Below are positions 33,502-41,322 of a DNA stretch of 45,938 nucleotides, one piece after another (the stretch's first letter is position 1; every line of letters starts with the position of its first letter). The notes below the pieces were generated by a model. The model was not told the origin of the DNA and did no database searches. It saw only the letters and a list, made by a program, of their open reading frames with translations. The stretch is from a candidate division WOR-3 bacterium. GTDB lineage: Bacteria > Hydrothermota > Tepidihabitantia > SM23-42. Made by a program: the position numbers and the translations under genes. The stretch lies in NCBI GenBank assembly GCA_011052815.1, contig DRIG01000107.1, positions 1 to 45,938 on the forward strand, given 5' to 3'.

Positions 33502-34379
33502 TCAGCTGAATCTTCCTTCTTGAATATCTTGTCAGGTTCGATCAACGGTTTTATCTTATTGAGTTCCTCAGCACAAAGATTTCCGTATTTGGAATCCTTG
33601 TCGATCTTGATACATTTTTCAAAATATTCAACCGCTTTTTTGAACTCATACTGTTTTGTTTCTGAAAGCCCGAGATAATAATAGGCTTCCTGAAGATTGG
33701 GCCCCAGCTGCAGCGCTTTTTCAAAGAACTTAACCGCATCCGCCAGCATCGAGCGTTCGTAATATACAAGTCCCAAATAATAATTCGCATAGAGAGCCGC
33801 CATCCGATCTTTGGTCTGCTTTGCAGCCTTTACCAGATGTTCTATCGCTTCTCCCCAGATTCCTTTTTTGTAACAGATATAACCGATATTGTTCAATGCA
33901 AAAGGATTATCCGGGTCGGTCAACAAAACCTGCTGTAAATAGAGCATAGCATCGTCGTAAAGTCCCTTATTCATCAGCGCCAATCCCATAAAACCCAGAC
34001 CTTTGATATTTTGGGGATCAATATCGAGAACCCGACGCAGGACCTTCACCGCTTCACTGTAATCCTCCATCACAATCAAATTCCACGCCCGATCAATAAG
34101 GGTTGCAAGATCCAGTTCTGCAGAGGTCTGCGATTTGACAAAAGAATAGAACTTACTCACCTCGAGTTTCGATGACTTGCTGCGTTTGAAATCCTGGGCG
34201 ATCGCCCTCAATTCATTCTGTGCATCATTCAAAGATTTCAAGGAATGGGCTATGTCGATGTAAAGTTCCTTGATCTCCTCTTTAATCTCCTTCTCTTTAT
34301 CAGGGGTGAATTCCTTAACCTTTTTCTTCAAAGCCTGCAATCGATTTTTTAAATCTTCCATTTCATCTTCTCCGCTCAT
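33498..34379 (-). CDS. TPR-repeat protein of the Roadblock-Che operon
   Basis: A 293-aa cytosolic protein without a signal peptide. Residues 1-90 are a charged coiled coil (KNRLQALKKKVKEFTPDKEK). From about 95 to 270 there are five TPR units (for example NIKGLGFMGLALMNKGLYDDAMLYLQQVL, given here as a single TPR spanning about 132-160). TPRs bind peptide tails of partner proteins, so this and the larger PATAN-TPR protein may be scaffolds for CheB, CheR or the AAA protein. Its ATG overlaps the cheB stop by 4 nt, and its own stop overlaps the IMPase start by 4 nt. Confidence 0.85.
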   Translation of the reverse strand: MSGEDEMEDLKNRLQALKKKVKEFTPDKEKEIKEEIKELYIDIAHSLKSLNDAQNELRAIAQDFKRSKSSKLEVSKFYSFVKSQTSAELDLATLIDRAWNLIVMEDYSEAVKVLRRVLDIDPQNIKGLGFMGLALMNKGLYDDAMLYLQQVLLTDPDNPFALNNIGYICYKKGIWGEAIEHLVKAAKQTKDRMAALYANYYLGLVYYERSMLADAVKFFEKALQLGPNLQEAYYYLGLSETKQYEFKKAVEYFEKCIKIDKDSKYGNLCAEELNKIKPLIEPDKIFKKEDSAE

Positions 34380-35392
34380 CTTCTGGAAATAAATTCGAAA
34401 ATCTTATCGGGAATCAATTTCAGCGGCAGAACATAATCCACCATATTCGTGTTTATCGCGGACTGCGGCATTCCGCCGATCACTGCATCGTCTGGATCCT
34501 GGGCGATCACAATTCCATTCTGTTTTTTGATTCTTATAACTCCTTCGGCGCCGTCGTGTCCCATACCGGTCAGAACAAGCCCGATCGCCTTGTTTTTGAA
34601 GGCGGACGCCATTGAATCGAACAGAACATCAGCCGACGGTTTGACGCCGTGACGCGGCGGGTCATTATTCAAGACGACCCTCTTGCCTTCTCCGTCCACT
34701 GTGGTGTGGTAGCCGCCGGGAGCGATAAGCACCTCGCCGTTCAATATCAAATCACCGTCCCTCGCTTCTTTCACGACCATACTGGACCTTTCATTCAAAT
34801 GAAGAGCCAGACTCGCGGTAAAATACTTGGGCATATGTTGCACCACGATGATCCGTAAACCGCATTTCGCAGGCAGTGAAGGAATTATGTAATTCAACGC
34901 CCTGACCCCGCCCGTGGATGCGGCGATCCCGATGTAAAGGTCCTTGAATTTTTCAGTCGTACGGAAAGTCTTTTTCTTCAATCTCTGTGTCAATCTCGCA
35001 ACGGCGGCTGCTTTTAATTTGGCGATCAACTCTTCTTTGTAATTATACAGGTCAATCGAAATAGGACCGGATGGTTTGGTGAAGAAATCAACCGCTCCCA
35101 TCTCCAGCGAACGTATCGTCAATTCGGCGCCTGATTTGGTGTGGGCGGAAAGCATCAGAACCGGTGTGGGGTTTGTCTGCATGATTCTTTCAAGAAGGAC
35201 CAGACCGTTTTCCCCCGGTAATTCATAATCCAGGGTCACAAGGTCGGGCTTCAATTTGTTGAACTTCGCCCATCCTTCGACCACATCACGCGCTGAACCG
35301 CATACCTCAAATTCACCGGATGAATCGATTATATCACCTATCACCCGCTGCATCAAAATAGAGTCTTCAACAATCAGAACTTTCTTCTTCAT
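34376..35392 (-). CDS. cheB: Chemotaxis methylesterase/glutamine deamidase CheB
   Basis: Response-regulator-controlled esterase that removes methyl groups from chemoreceptors. The N-terminal receiver has the phospho-acceptor D55 (LVTLDYELPG), the D10 region and K106 (FTKPSG). The C-terminal catalytic domain has the triad S159 (AASTGG), H186 (VQHMPKYFT) and D280 (GMGHDGAEG), all present. The length (338 aa) is typical. It overlaps cheD by 4 nt. No CheA kinase or receptor lies in the window, so its phosphodonor and substrate must be elsewhere, or it may act on a non-receptor target. Confidence 0.96.
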   Translation of the reverse strand: MKKKVLIVEDSILMQRVIGDIIDSSGEFEVCGSARDVVEGWAKFNKLKPDLVTLDYELPGENGLVLLERIMQTNPTPVLMLSAHTKSGAELTIRSLEMGAVDFFTKPSGPISIDLYNYKEELIAKLKAAAVARLTQRLKKKTFRTTEKFKDLYIGIAASTGGVRALNYIIPSLPAKCGLRIIVVQHMPKYFTASLALHLNERSSMVVKEARDGDLILNGEVLIAPGGYHTTVDGEGKRVVLNNDPPRHGVKPSADVLFDSMASAFKNKAIGLVLTGMGHDGAEGVIRIKKQNGIVIAQDPDDAVIGGMPQSAINTNMVDYVLPLKLIPDKIFEFISRR

Positions 35393-35847
35393 AAAACTTT
35401 TTCTCCATGTTTAAACGAACGTACCCTCACCTCGCCGGTACTGAGATTCAAAAAAACCGTTCTCCCCCAATTGCCGAAAACATCTTCACCGACAATCGGT
35501 ATATTCAATTTATTCAACTCTTCCCTCGTCTGCAGGACATTTCTTTTACCGATCTCATGTTTGGCAAATCCCTCAAACATTGTGGCGCCGCCGATGATCT
35601 TCGCGATTATCTTATCAGGTTGCGCCCCCATCTCAATCATATCTTTCATCATCTTCGCAATCGCAGCCCTGGGGTATTTCAAGCTGTTCTCGTTCCCTGA
35701 AGGCAGAAGGCAGTGCGCCAGACCGCCGATCTTCTTCTCGGTGTCATAAAGTATAATAACGACACAGGAACCTACCCCATAAGCAGCAAGCACGGCTTCT
35801 CCCTGTTCGACCTTCAATTCTCCTATCCCTACCTTCTCTTCGTTCAT
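35389..35847 (-). CDS. cheD: Chemoreceptor glutamine deamidase CheD
   Basis: A 152-aa enzyme that deamidates receptor glutamines and can bind CheC. The catalytic C28 (GVGSCV) and H45 (GLAHCLLP) are present, with GGATMF and GKRNV in the expected order. The numbering nearly equals Thermotoga CheD (C27, H44). The start lies 44 nt after cheR with no clear ribosome site; cheB follows with an ATGA overlap. CheC is not encoded nearby. Confidence 0.94.
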   Translation of the reverse strand: MNEEKVGIGELKVEQGEAVLAAYGVGSCVVIILYDTEKKIGGLAHCLLPSGNENSLKYPRAAIAKMMKDMIEMGAQPDKIIAKIIGGATMFEGFAKHEIGKRNVLQTREELNKLNIPIVGEDVFGNWGRTVFLNLSTGEVRVRSFKHGEKVL

Positions 35848-35891
35848 TTCATAAAACGCAGTTCACAGCCGCCTTCCCATTCATATCCACG

Positions 35892-36686
35892 CTACGACTG
35901 AACAGGTTTTTTTCGGTAGACATGTTCGGGACGGCTGATGACCTCGAACAGCTTGACTTCAGGGATTCCGATCAGCAATTCCGCCTTACCGATGACCAGA
36001 TAACCGCCCGGTTTCAAGTGGTCGTAGAAATTTTTCAATATGGTCGACTGCGCACTGCGGTCCAGATATATCAATACATTCCGGCAGACGATCAAATCAC
36101 ACGGGTCAAAAGACGGTGGCTCAAAAAGGTCGATGTTCAAAAAAGTAACTCTTCTTTTTATCTTATCGGAAATAGCAAAACCGTCCTCAGTCTCTGTAAA
36201 ATACTTTTTTAAAATTTCCTCAGGGGTATACTGGAAGACGAGCTTCGTGTAGACTCCCGCGCGCGCTTTTTGCAAAACATTATTGTCGATGTCAGTGCCG
36301 TAGATATCCACTCGATGGAGCAGTGAATTCTCCGCCGCGGTGATCGCCAGGGAATAAGGTTCTTCACCGTGGGCGCAACCTGCACTCCAGAACACCATCG
36401 GCCCGGTCCTCTTTTTGAATTCCGGAAATATCGAATTGCTCAAATACTCAAATGTCTCGGGATTTCGAAAAAAATACGAAAGATTGATTGTTATCGTGTC
36501 CAGCAGCCGCTCCATCTCTTCAGGCTCTTTTTTCAGATATTGATGGTATTCCTCAAAGCCGTGGATGTTCAACGCCCTCATCCTCACCTTTATCCGTCTC
36601 TTCAGCGGTTTCTCTTTGTAATGCTGGCATCGGAATGAAGTCTGTTTTCCGATGTAGTCGATGAGTTCCTTGAAACTATTTTCCAC
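35892..36686 (-). CDS. cheR: Chemotaxis methyltransferase CheR
   Basis: S-adenosylmethionine-dependent enzyme that methylates receptor glutamates. I choose the GTG at 36686 (264 aa) because it gives the normal CheR N-terminus (ENSFKELIDYIGKQTSF) and has GAGGTG 12-16 nt upstream. The longer frame to a TTG at 36719 reads an unlikely leader. The helical N-domain with KRRIKVRMRAL is followed by TINLSYFFRNPETF, the SAM-binding SAGCAHGEEPYSLA, YGTDIDNNVL, and CRNVLIYLD. The gene overlaps the end of the PATAN-TPR gene by 11 nt. There is no pentapeptide-binding insertion that I can identify. Confidence 0.94.
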   Translation of the reverse strand: MENSFKELIDYIGKQTSFRCQHYKEKPLKRRIKVRMRALNIHGFEEYHQYLKKEPEEMERLLDTITINLSYFFRNPETFEYLSNSIFPEFKKRTGPMVFWSAGCAHGEEPYSLAITAAENSLLHRVDIYGTDIDNNVLQKARAGVYTKLVFQYTPEEILKKYFTETEDGFAISDKIKRRVTFLNIDLFEPPSFDPCDLIVCRNVLIYLDRSAQSTILKNFYDHLKPGGYLVIGKAELLIGIPEVKLFEVISRPEHVYRKKPVQS

Positions 36687-38265
36687 CAGATTTTTGGAGC
36701 ACCTCGATATTCCGCGCAATAACCTCTTCGGAAGGATTCAGTTTCTGAGCTTCTTTCCAGAAATCAAGGGCTTTCGCCGAATCTCCCTGACGCAAATAAA
36801 TATTGCCGAGTTTGAAGAGAATCTGCCAGTCCCTCTTGTCATCAGGAATCTTCTCATATAATTCCTTCGCCGCACCCAGTATCTGAGCTTCATAATAAAA
36901 ATCAGCGAGATTCCTGCATATCAAATCATCCTGAGGAGTCACCTCAAGCGCCTGTCTGTACAGTTTTTCAGCCTCTTCTGGTTTATCCATACTTTCGTAA
37001 AGGACCGCCAGATTATTTTTAAAAGCGGTGAATCTGGGGAATCGATCGATGGCATCATTCAACACCTGCAATGCCTCTTCAATCTTATTTTCCTCAAGAT
37101 AGATCTTCGACAGATAAAAATACGGTGTAATCACTTCAGGAGATCCTTCAATCACTTCCTTTAATATCCCGGCTGATTTATTCAAATCTCCGTTTTTATA
37201 CAGAACAATTCCCAGATTAACCTTTGCCTTTACGTTGTCGGGCTCGAGTTCCCTCGCCTGATTCAAATATTTTTTCGCGTCATCGTACAGGCTCAGGCGT
37301 GAACTTACATAGGCGAGATTAATCAATATCGAGGCACGCTGTTCGTTTTCAGAAGCCTCCAATAATTTCTCACGCGCCTCCTCATAGTTGCCGCGTGCAA
37401 GTTCTATAAGCCCGAGGTAGAAAAACGCCTCGGCGTTTTGTCCGTCGATCTCCAGTATTTTATTGTACTCACGTTCTGCTTCTTCGTACATCTCGGTCTT
37501 GTAAAAAGCGATGCCGAGATTCTTATGCTCTGATATGTCTCCGGTTACCCGTTTCTTTTCCAGCGGCTTCTCCGGTTTCTCGATCAATCCCGCCGACAAT
37601 AAACCGTATATTGTTCTGCAGGTCTCGAAAAAATCAAAATCCGAAAGTTTCAGAATGTCATCTATGGTCCTATTGCCGTCAATGAGTTCGACCACCTTCT
37701 TCTCTTCGGCCGTCAAAGGTATTTCTTCGGTATTTTCTTTTCGGACAAGGATCGTTTCAAAAGGAGGAATCTTATTCTCTATCTTACGCCATTCGTCGAT
37801 TCGACGGGCACCTTCAAGAAGAAGTTCCTGTGCGGAAAGTTGAACAGTATATTCCTCGGCAGAGGGAAGCAAATCGGCTTCAAAATTAAAATACCCGCTC
37901 TCCCAGGTCAACATCGTAAAGATCGTCTGTTCGATCTGTTCCTTGAGTTCCTTCTCCAGGAGATCTCTGTTTATGGCACCCATATCAATGAGAATTTCAC
38001 CGAGCCGTTTCTTCTTGTCCGATTTTTGAATCTCCAGCGCCCTGGAAAGGGTTTCATTATCAATCGTTTTCTTCATCAACAGAATATCGCCCAATCGTTG
38101 TTTCTTATTCAGAATCGTCGCGTAAATAATCTTCCCCTCTGAGATGAATATGTTGCCGAAATTTCTGCCGTCCGTGACCGAAAGGCACCCGGATTTACCG
38201 GAATATGTCAAAAGTTGTATCACATCAGGCAAGGAAGCTTCTGACAACGAACCCTTGATCGCCAT
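36676..38265 (-). CDS. PATAN (DUF4388)-MshEN-like-TPR protein
   Basis: A 529-aa cytosolic adaptor. Residues 1-55 and about 112-145 form the PATAN/DUF4388 fold (IKGSLSEASLPDVIQLL, YSGKSGCLSV, GKIIYA, ESGYFNFEADLLP), known from PatA-type phototaxis regulators and gliding-related proteins. Inserted between them are two 24-residue motifs, RLGDIL...LEIQ (57-80) and RLGEIL...LKEQ (87-110), separated by 6 residues. These match the MshEN/T2SSE-N motif that binds cyclic-di-GMP in MshE, but the first copy lacks the glycine. Residues 165-225 are a winged-helix-like DUF4388 extension; from about 235 there are about eight TPRs. AGAGGTGA precedes the ATG. It sits between the AAA protein and cheR in the operon. 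Confidence 0.88.
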   Translation of the reverse strand: MAIKGSLSEASLPDVIQLLTYSGKSGCLSVTDGRNFGNIFISEGKIIYATILNKKQRLGDILLMKKTIDNETLSRALEIQKSDKKKRLGEILIDMGAINRDLLEKELKEQIEQTIFTMLTWESGYFNFEADLLPSAEEYTVQLSAQELLLEGARRIDEWRKIENKIPPFETILVRKENTEEIPLTAEEKKVVELIDGNRTIDDILKLSDFDFFETCRTIYGLLSAGLIEKPEKPLEKKRVTGDISEHKNLGIAFYKTEMYEEAEREYNKILEIDGQNAEAFFYLGLIELARGNYEEAREKLLEASENEQRASILINLAYVSSRLSLYDDAKKYLNQARELEPDNVKAKVNLGIVLYKNGDLNKSAGILKEVIEGSPEVITPYFYLSKIYLEENKIEEALQVLNDAIDRFPRFTAFKNNLAVLYESMDKPEEAEKLYRQALEVTPQDDLICRNLADFYYEAQILGAAKELYEKIPDDKRDWQILFKLGNIYLRQGDSAKALDFWKEAQKLNPSEEVIARNIEVLQKSGGK

Positions 38266-38297
38266 TTTTCAATCACCTCTGTTATTCTTGAACGACA

Positions 38298-40217
38298 TCA
38301 ATAATTATCCTCAATCAGTTCTTCAGGAATCTCCTGAATGATGAATCTCTCACCCTTGACCGCTTTCAGAGAAACCGGAAGTTCGATCTCTGACCTGGCT
38401 TCGACTTCCGCTCCTTTCTGTTCGGGAGCTGCAGATTCAACGACTTCTTCTTTTTCTGGAACGGCCTCTTCTCCCGGCAAGCCGAGTGCGATAACTTCCG
38501 CCTCTTCTTTTTTCTCCTCTTTGACCGGCGCGGATTCTTCGCCGGGCAGACCGAGAGCCACGACCTCTGGAGCAGGCTCCGGCGGTGTTTTCTCAAGTTT
38601 CTCCAGGAATTCATCTATTGCGTAAAAAGAAGAGAACTCCGGCAGCCCCTGTCCTATCACCTGTTCTGCTCTTTCCGAATCCAGTTTTGTTTTGATATAC
38701 TCCTCAACAACAGTTTTATCCGGCGGCTTCAACTCGACCTCGATTCCCATCTCAAAAACCGCTTTTTCATCTTCTGAAAGTGTCACCTCAGAAGAGAATC
38801 TTTCCGCACAACAGATAACCGCCCTATTTGATTTCTGGGCTTCACGGATAAGTTCGAAAACCTCTCCTCTCCTGTCGAACTCCTGTGAAAAAACCCGATG
38901 AAAATCATCGAAGAGAAAAGCATCATACTGCTCTTGCTCACCAGAAGAAAATCCGCTCTCAGAACCGCCGAAATCAACGAACATCACTTTCTTTCCCTGC
39001 TGTTTCAGGTCGGCATCAACAGCCTTCAGCAACCGTGTCTTGCCGGTTCCCGGAGCACCGAAGATGATAAAAGGATTAAACTTTTCACCGAAATTTTTCA
39101 AAACCTGTTCCTGATAAATCTCGACCGCCTGCCGATTGTGCTCACCGATAAGCAGTTTATCGAACGGCTTCTCAGCCGCCGGAGCAGGAACCGCACTTTT
39201 GATTTTGTTGATCAACTCTTCGATCTCATCAAGACGATCCGGTGAAAAAAGCATCGATTCTATTTTCATCGCCTCATCTGAAAACCCTCTGGTGTCCAGA
39301 GCCCCGAATTCTTTCTGAAGTTCAATCAGTTTCTCAACCTTCTTGATGAAATTATCGTACTCCTTCTTTAGAACTTCGACATCTCCGTCCAGAAGCGGCT
39401 TCAGAGAAGAAGTATCAAACCCCTTCATCTCCCACACGTATATCTTTTCCCGATATTCCTCTTTCAGATCGAGTTTTTCCGACACCCCCTCCAGGATTTC
39501 GCTCGCATTTTTCTTCAGCTCTTCCAATAACGATGACACCGGACTGTATATCCCTTTGGGATAGAACTCTTTCAAGATCATTCGTATACTGTTGACGTCG
39601 AGTGAAAGATTCCCCAGTGAAGAGTAAGCGACCAGCCGATTAACCATCCCCTCGATGGTTCTAATGGACCCAGTGGAAATCTGAGCAAGCTCAAGCACCA
39701 CATCATCGGGAAGGATGAGGCCGCTCTCCCCTGACTTTTTCTTTATCACTTCAACCAGAGCCATCTCCTTTGCCGGAGATATATCACAGACGAGTCCTCC
39801 TTCAAGCCGCGAGAGTAATTTCACATCGAAATTTTTCAACTCCCTCGGTGCGGCGTTTCCCGAAAAACAGAGTTGCCTGTTGTTGGTAAGACACGAATCA
39901 ATAAGGCTCAGTATCAAATCATGATACTCTTTTGCCACAATATGGAGATCGTCGACGATTATCGGGGTGTTAAAATCTTTTGTCTCATCCAGATATTTTT
40001 CAAATTCTTTTGCTGAAAAAAAGAGAACCTCAAATTTTTTACTCAACTCGGTATACAACGCCCATAAAAGGTGGGTCTTACCGAGCCCGGTCCCGCCGTA
40101 AATGTATAAAGGATTAAACAATTCTCCGGGAAATTCTATGACTTTCTGAGCCGCCAGAAATGCGACCTTATTCCCTTCGTAGACGTAAAAATTTTCAAAA
40201 TTCATATCCCGTTTCAT
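38298..40217 (-). CDS. Tandem AAA+ protein derived from DnaA domain III, no DNA-binding domain
   Basis: A 639-aa protein with two DnaA-like modules. Module 1 begins with NFENFYVYEGNKVA, as DnaA domain III does. It has Walker A GGTGLGKT (41-48), Walker B D89-D90 (IIVDDLH), an arginine-finger-like SRLEGGLV, and sensor 2 GSIRTIEGMVNRLVAYSSL. A helical, coiled-coil-like linker follows (about 235-350). Module 2 has GAPGTGKT (387-394) and D437-D438 (FLFDDFH) but lacks a clear arginine finger and sensor 2. DnaA domain IV (helix-turn-helix) is absent, so this is not the replication initiator. The tail is acidic/Pro-rich with two copies of EVxALGLPGEE about 25-30 residues apart. It overlaps the Roadblock gene by 4 nt. 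I infer an ATP-dependent switch or polymer within this operon. Confidence 0.85.
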   Translation of the reverse strand: MKRDMNFENFYVYEGNKVAFLAAQKVIEFPGELFNPLYIYGGTGLGKTHLLWALYTELSKKFEVLFFSAKEFEKYLDETKDFNTPIIVDDLHIVAKEYHDLILSLIDSCLTNNRQLCFSGNAAPRELKNFDVKLLSRLEGGLVCDISPAKEMALVEVIKKKSGESGLILPDDVVLELAQISTGSIRTIEGMVNRLVAYSSLGNLSLDVNSIRMILKEFYPKGIYSPVSSLLEELKKNASEILEGVSEKLDLKEEYREKIYVWEMKGFDTSSLKPLLDGDVEVLKKEYDNFIKKVEKLIELQKEFGALDTRGFSDEAMKIESMLFSPDRLDEIEELINKIKSAVPAPAAEKPFDKLLIGEHNRQAVEIYQEQVLKNFGEKFNPFIIFGAPGTGKTRLLKAVDADLKQQGKKVMFVDFGGSESGFSSGEQEQYDAFLFDDFHRVFSQEFDRRGEVFELIREAQKSNRAVICCAERFSSEVTLSEDEKAVFEMGIEVELKPPDKTVVEEYIKTKLDSERAEQVIGQGLPEFSSFYAIDEFLEKLEKTPPEPAPEVVALGLPGEESAPVKEEKKEEAEVIALGLPGEEAVPEKEEVVESAAPEQKGAEVEARSEIELPVSLKAVKGERFIIQEIPEELIEDNY

Positions 40218-40624
40218 GCTCCGTTCCCCAAAATTTCCTCTGCTCCCTGTGAAAACGCCTCACTTGCGACCTTGACCACACCCGGCAGTGTGCGGTCATC
40301 AAAGAGTGAAACCAATAAGTAGTCGTCATTAACACCTATATAATAGATGCTGAACTTTTCACCTTCCTGCAGAAACTGATTGAATCGCTTCTCACCGACG
40401 ATGCGGGCGAGTTCCATCGTGGAATTGAAAACACCGCAGGCGAGTGCTGAAATCGCAAGCACATCGAATGAATATACAAACCCCTTCTGCACAAGAAGCT
40501 GTCCGGATATGGTCAAAAATATCGCCCATACCGTATTTGCCCGGGCGCAAAAATCACCGAGCAGATTTTCAAGTTTTTTTACTTTCTTTTCTGAAACAGT
40601 TATCGCCTTTGTTTCATTCATCAC
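40214..40624 (-). CDS. Roadblock/LC7 (MglB-like) protein
   Basis: Small regulator of Ras-like GTPases, about 136 aa. The pattern fits the Roadblock fold: a first helix, TISGQLLVQKG, DVLAISALACGVFNSTMELARIVGEK, a strand ending KFSIYYIGVNDDYLLVSLF, and a final helix. Such proteins dimerise and act as GTPase activators or co-receptors for MglA, which is encoded at 42812-43408. The start is either GTG 40624 or ATG 40621; the promoter places the mRNA 5' end at these codons and there is no ribosome site. It is the first of eight genes and overlaps the AAA gene by 4 nt. Confidence 0.9.
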   Translation of the reverse strand: MMNETKAITVSEKKVKKLENLLGDFCARANTVWAIFLTISGQLLVQKGFVYSFDVLAISALACGVFNSTMELARIVGEKRFNQFLQEGEKFSIYYIGVNDDYLLVSLFDDRTLPGVVKVASEAFSQGAEEILGNGA

Positions 40625-40629
40625 CCGAA

Positions 40630-40658
40630 ATTATAACAAAGATTCGGCTCAAAGTCAA
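40630..40658 (-). promoter_or_regulatory. Leaderless promoter of the Roadblock-AAA-PATAN-Che operon
   Basis: Minus-strand TTGACT (40653-40658), 17-bp spacer, TATAAT (40630-40635). GTG and ATG starts lie 6 and 9 bases after the -10 box, so the message has essentially no leader. No other promoter is obvious within the eight genes. Confidence 0.7.
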
Positions 40659-40720
40659 TAGTCCGTATCACCTTTTTCAACCCTTTCCACTGTGTAAAAA
40701 CGCCCCGGAGATTAAGGTGA

Positions 40721-40748
40721 TTGACAACCGTATTATTTTGAATATAAT
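40721..40748 (+). promoter_or_regulatory. Promoter of the tRNA gene
   Basis: TTGACA (40721-40726), 16-bp spacer, TATAAT (40743-40748). The predicted RNA start is about 9 nt before the mature 5' end. Confidence 0.8.
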
Positions 40749-40763
40749 TTGGCGTTCAGTATC

Positions 40764-40837
40764 GGGCCTGTAGCTCAGTTGGTCAGAGCAGCTGACTCAT
40801 AATCAGCGGGTCGGGGGTTCAAATCCCTCCGGGCCCA
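40764..40837 (+). tRNA. tRNA with CAU anticodon (elongator Met or lysidine-Ile2)
   Basis: A full cloverleaf folds by eye. The acceptor stem GGGCCTG pairs with CGGGCCC (one T-G pair). The D-arm is GCTC...GAGC, the anticodon stem GCTGA/TCAGC holds loop CTCATAA, the variable loop has five bases, and the T-arm is GGGGG TTCAAAT CCCTC. The discriminator is A73. CCA is not encoded; a run of eight T (40838-40845) follows directly and may end transcription. CAU can be Met or, after TilS modification of C34, Ile; the sequence alone does not decide. It is not initiator-like, because the acceptor's first pair is formed. Confidence 0.95.
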
Positions 40838-40854
40838 TTTTTTTTATTGCCTAC

Positions 40855-40882
40855 TTGACTCACGCCTTTTTAGAGCTATAAT
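40855..40882 (+). promoter_or_regulatory. Near-leaderless promoter of the PH-like/RecJ-like/MglA operon
   Basis: TTGACT (40855-40860), 16-bp spacer, TATAAT (40877-40882). The ATG at 40892 is the tenth base after the -10 box, so the leader is at most about 3 nt. Confidence 0.7.
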
Positions 40883-40891
40883 TGTCGGTTC

Positions 40892-41314
40892 ATGAAATGG
40901 TCTGTCCACCCCGCAAAGGATAATCAAACAAAAACGATTGTGAGTTTGGTCTTCATCTTCGGGTTTCTCATCTTCATTGCGGTATTCTACGGTGTCTTCT
41001 GGGCGGTCTTTGGTTTTATCGTCCTCTTTCTGTCGCTCCATTCCTATTACTTCCCCACCCGTTATGAAGCCAACGATGAACGCATCATCATCAAAAACAT
41101 CTTCGCAACACAAAAAAGAAGATTAACGGAATTCAAAAAAGTTTACCGAGGAAAGAACGGCCTCCTTCTGAGCCCCTTCAAACACAAAACCTTTCTCAAT
41201 AAATTCCGCGGTGTCTTTTTACTACTTCCGCAGGACGAGAACGCATCTCAGGTGATCTTTGATTTCTTCCTTCAACGGATCGAGCAGGAAGAAGAAAAGG
41301 AACAAAAGGAATAA
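40892..41314 (+). CDS. Small two-helix membrane protein with bacterial PH-like domain
   Basis: A 140-aa protein with two adjacent hydrophobic helices (about 15-35 and 37-57), then a soluble part (YEANDERIIIKNIFATQKRRL...FRGVFLLLP) whose strand pattern resembles bacterial PH-like (DUF304-type) domains. The C-terminus is highly acidic. The function is unknown; such proteins sit on the cytoplasmic face of the membrane. The start is fixed by the promoter and there is no ribosome site. It is first of three genes with the RecJ-like (8 nt gap) and mglA (overlap) genes, so it might link the GTPase to the membrane, but this is inference from order only. Confidence 0.65.
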   Translation: MKWSVHPAKDNQTKTIVSLVFIFGFLIFIAVFYGVFWAVFGFIVLFLSLHSYYFPTRYEANDERIIIKNIFATQKRRLTEFKKVYRGKNGLLLSPFKHKTFLNKFRGVFLLLPQDENASQVIFDFFLQRIEQEEEKEQKE

Positions 41315-41322
41315 GGCCGGGT

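Noticed and set aside
38298-40217. DnaA replication initiator and a nearby origin
   Set aside because: The protein lacks DnaA domain IV, has a second AAA module, and is embedded in a signalling operon. I saw no cluster of TTATCCACA-like boxes in the window.
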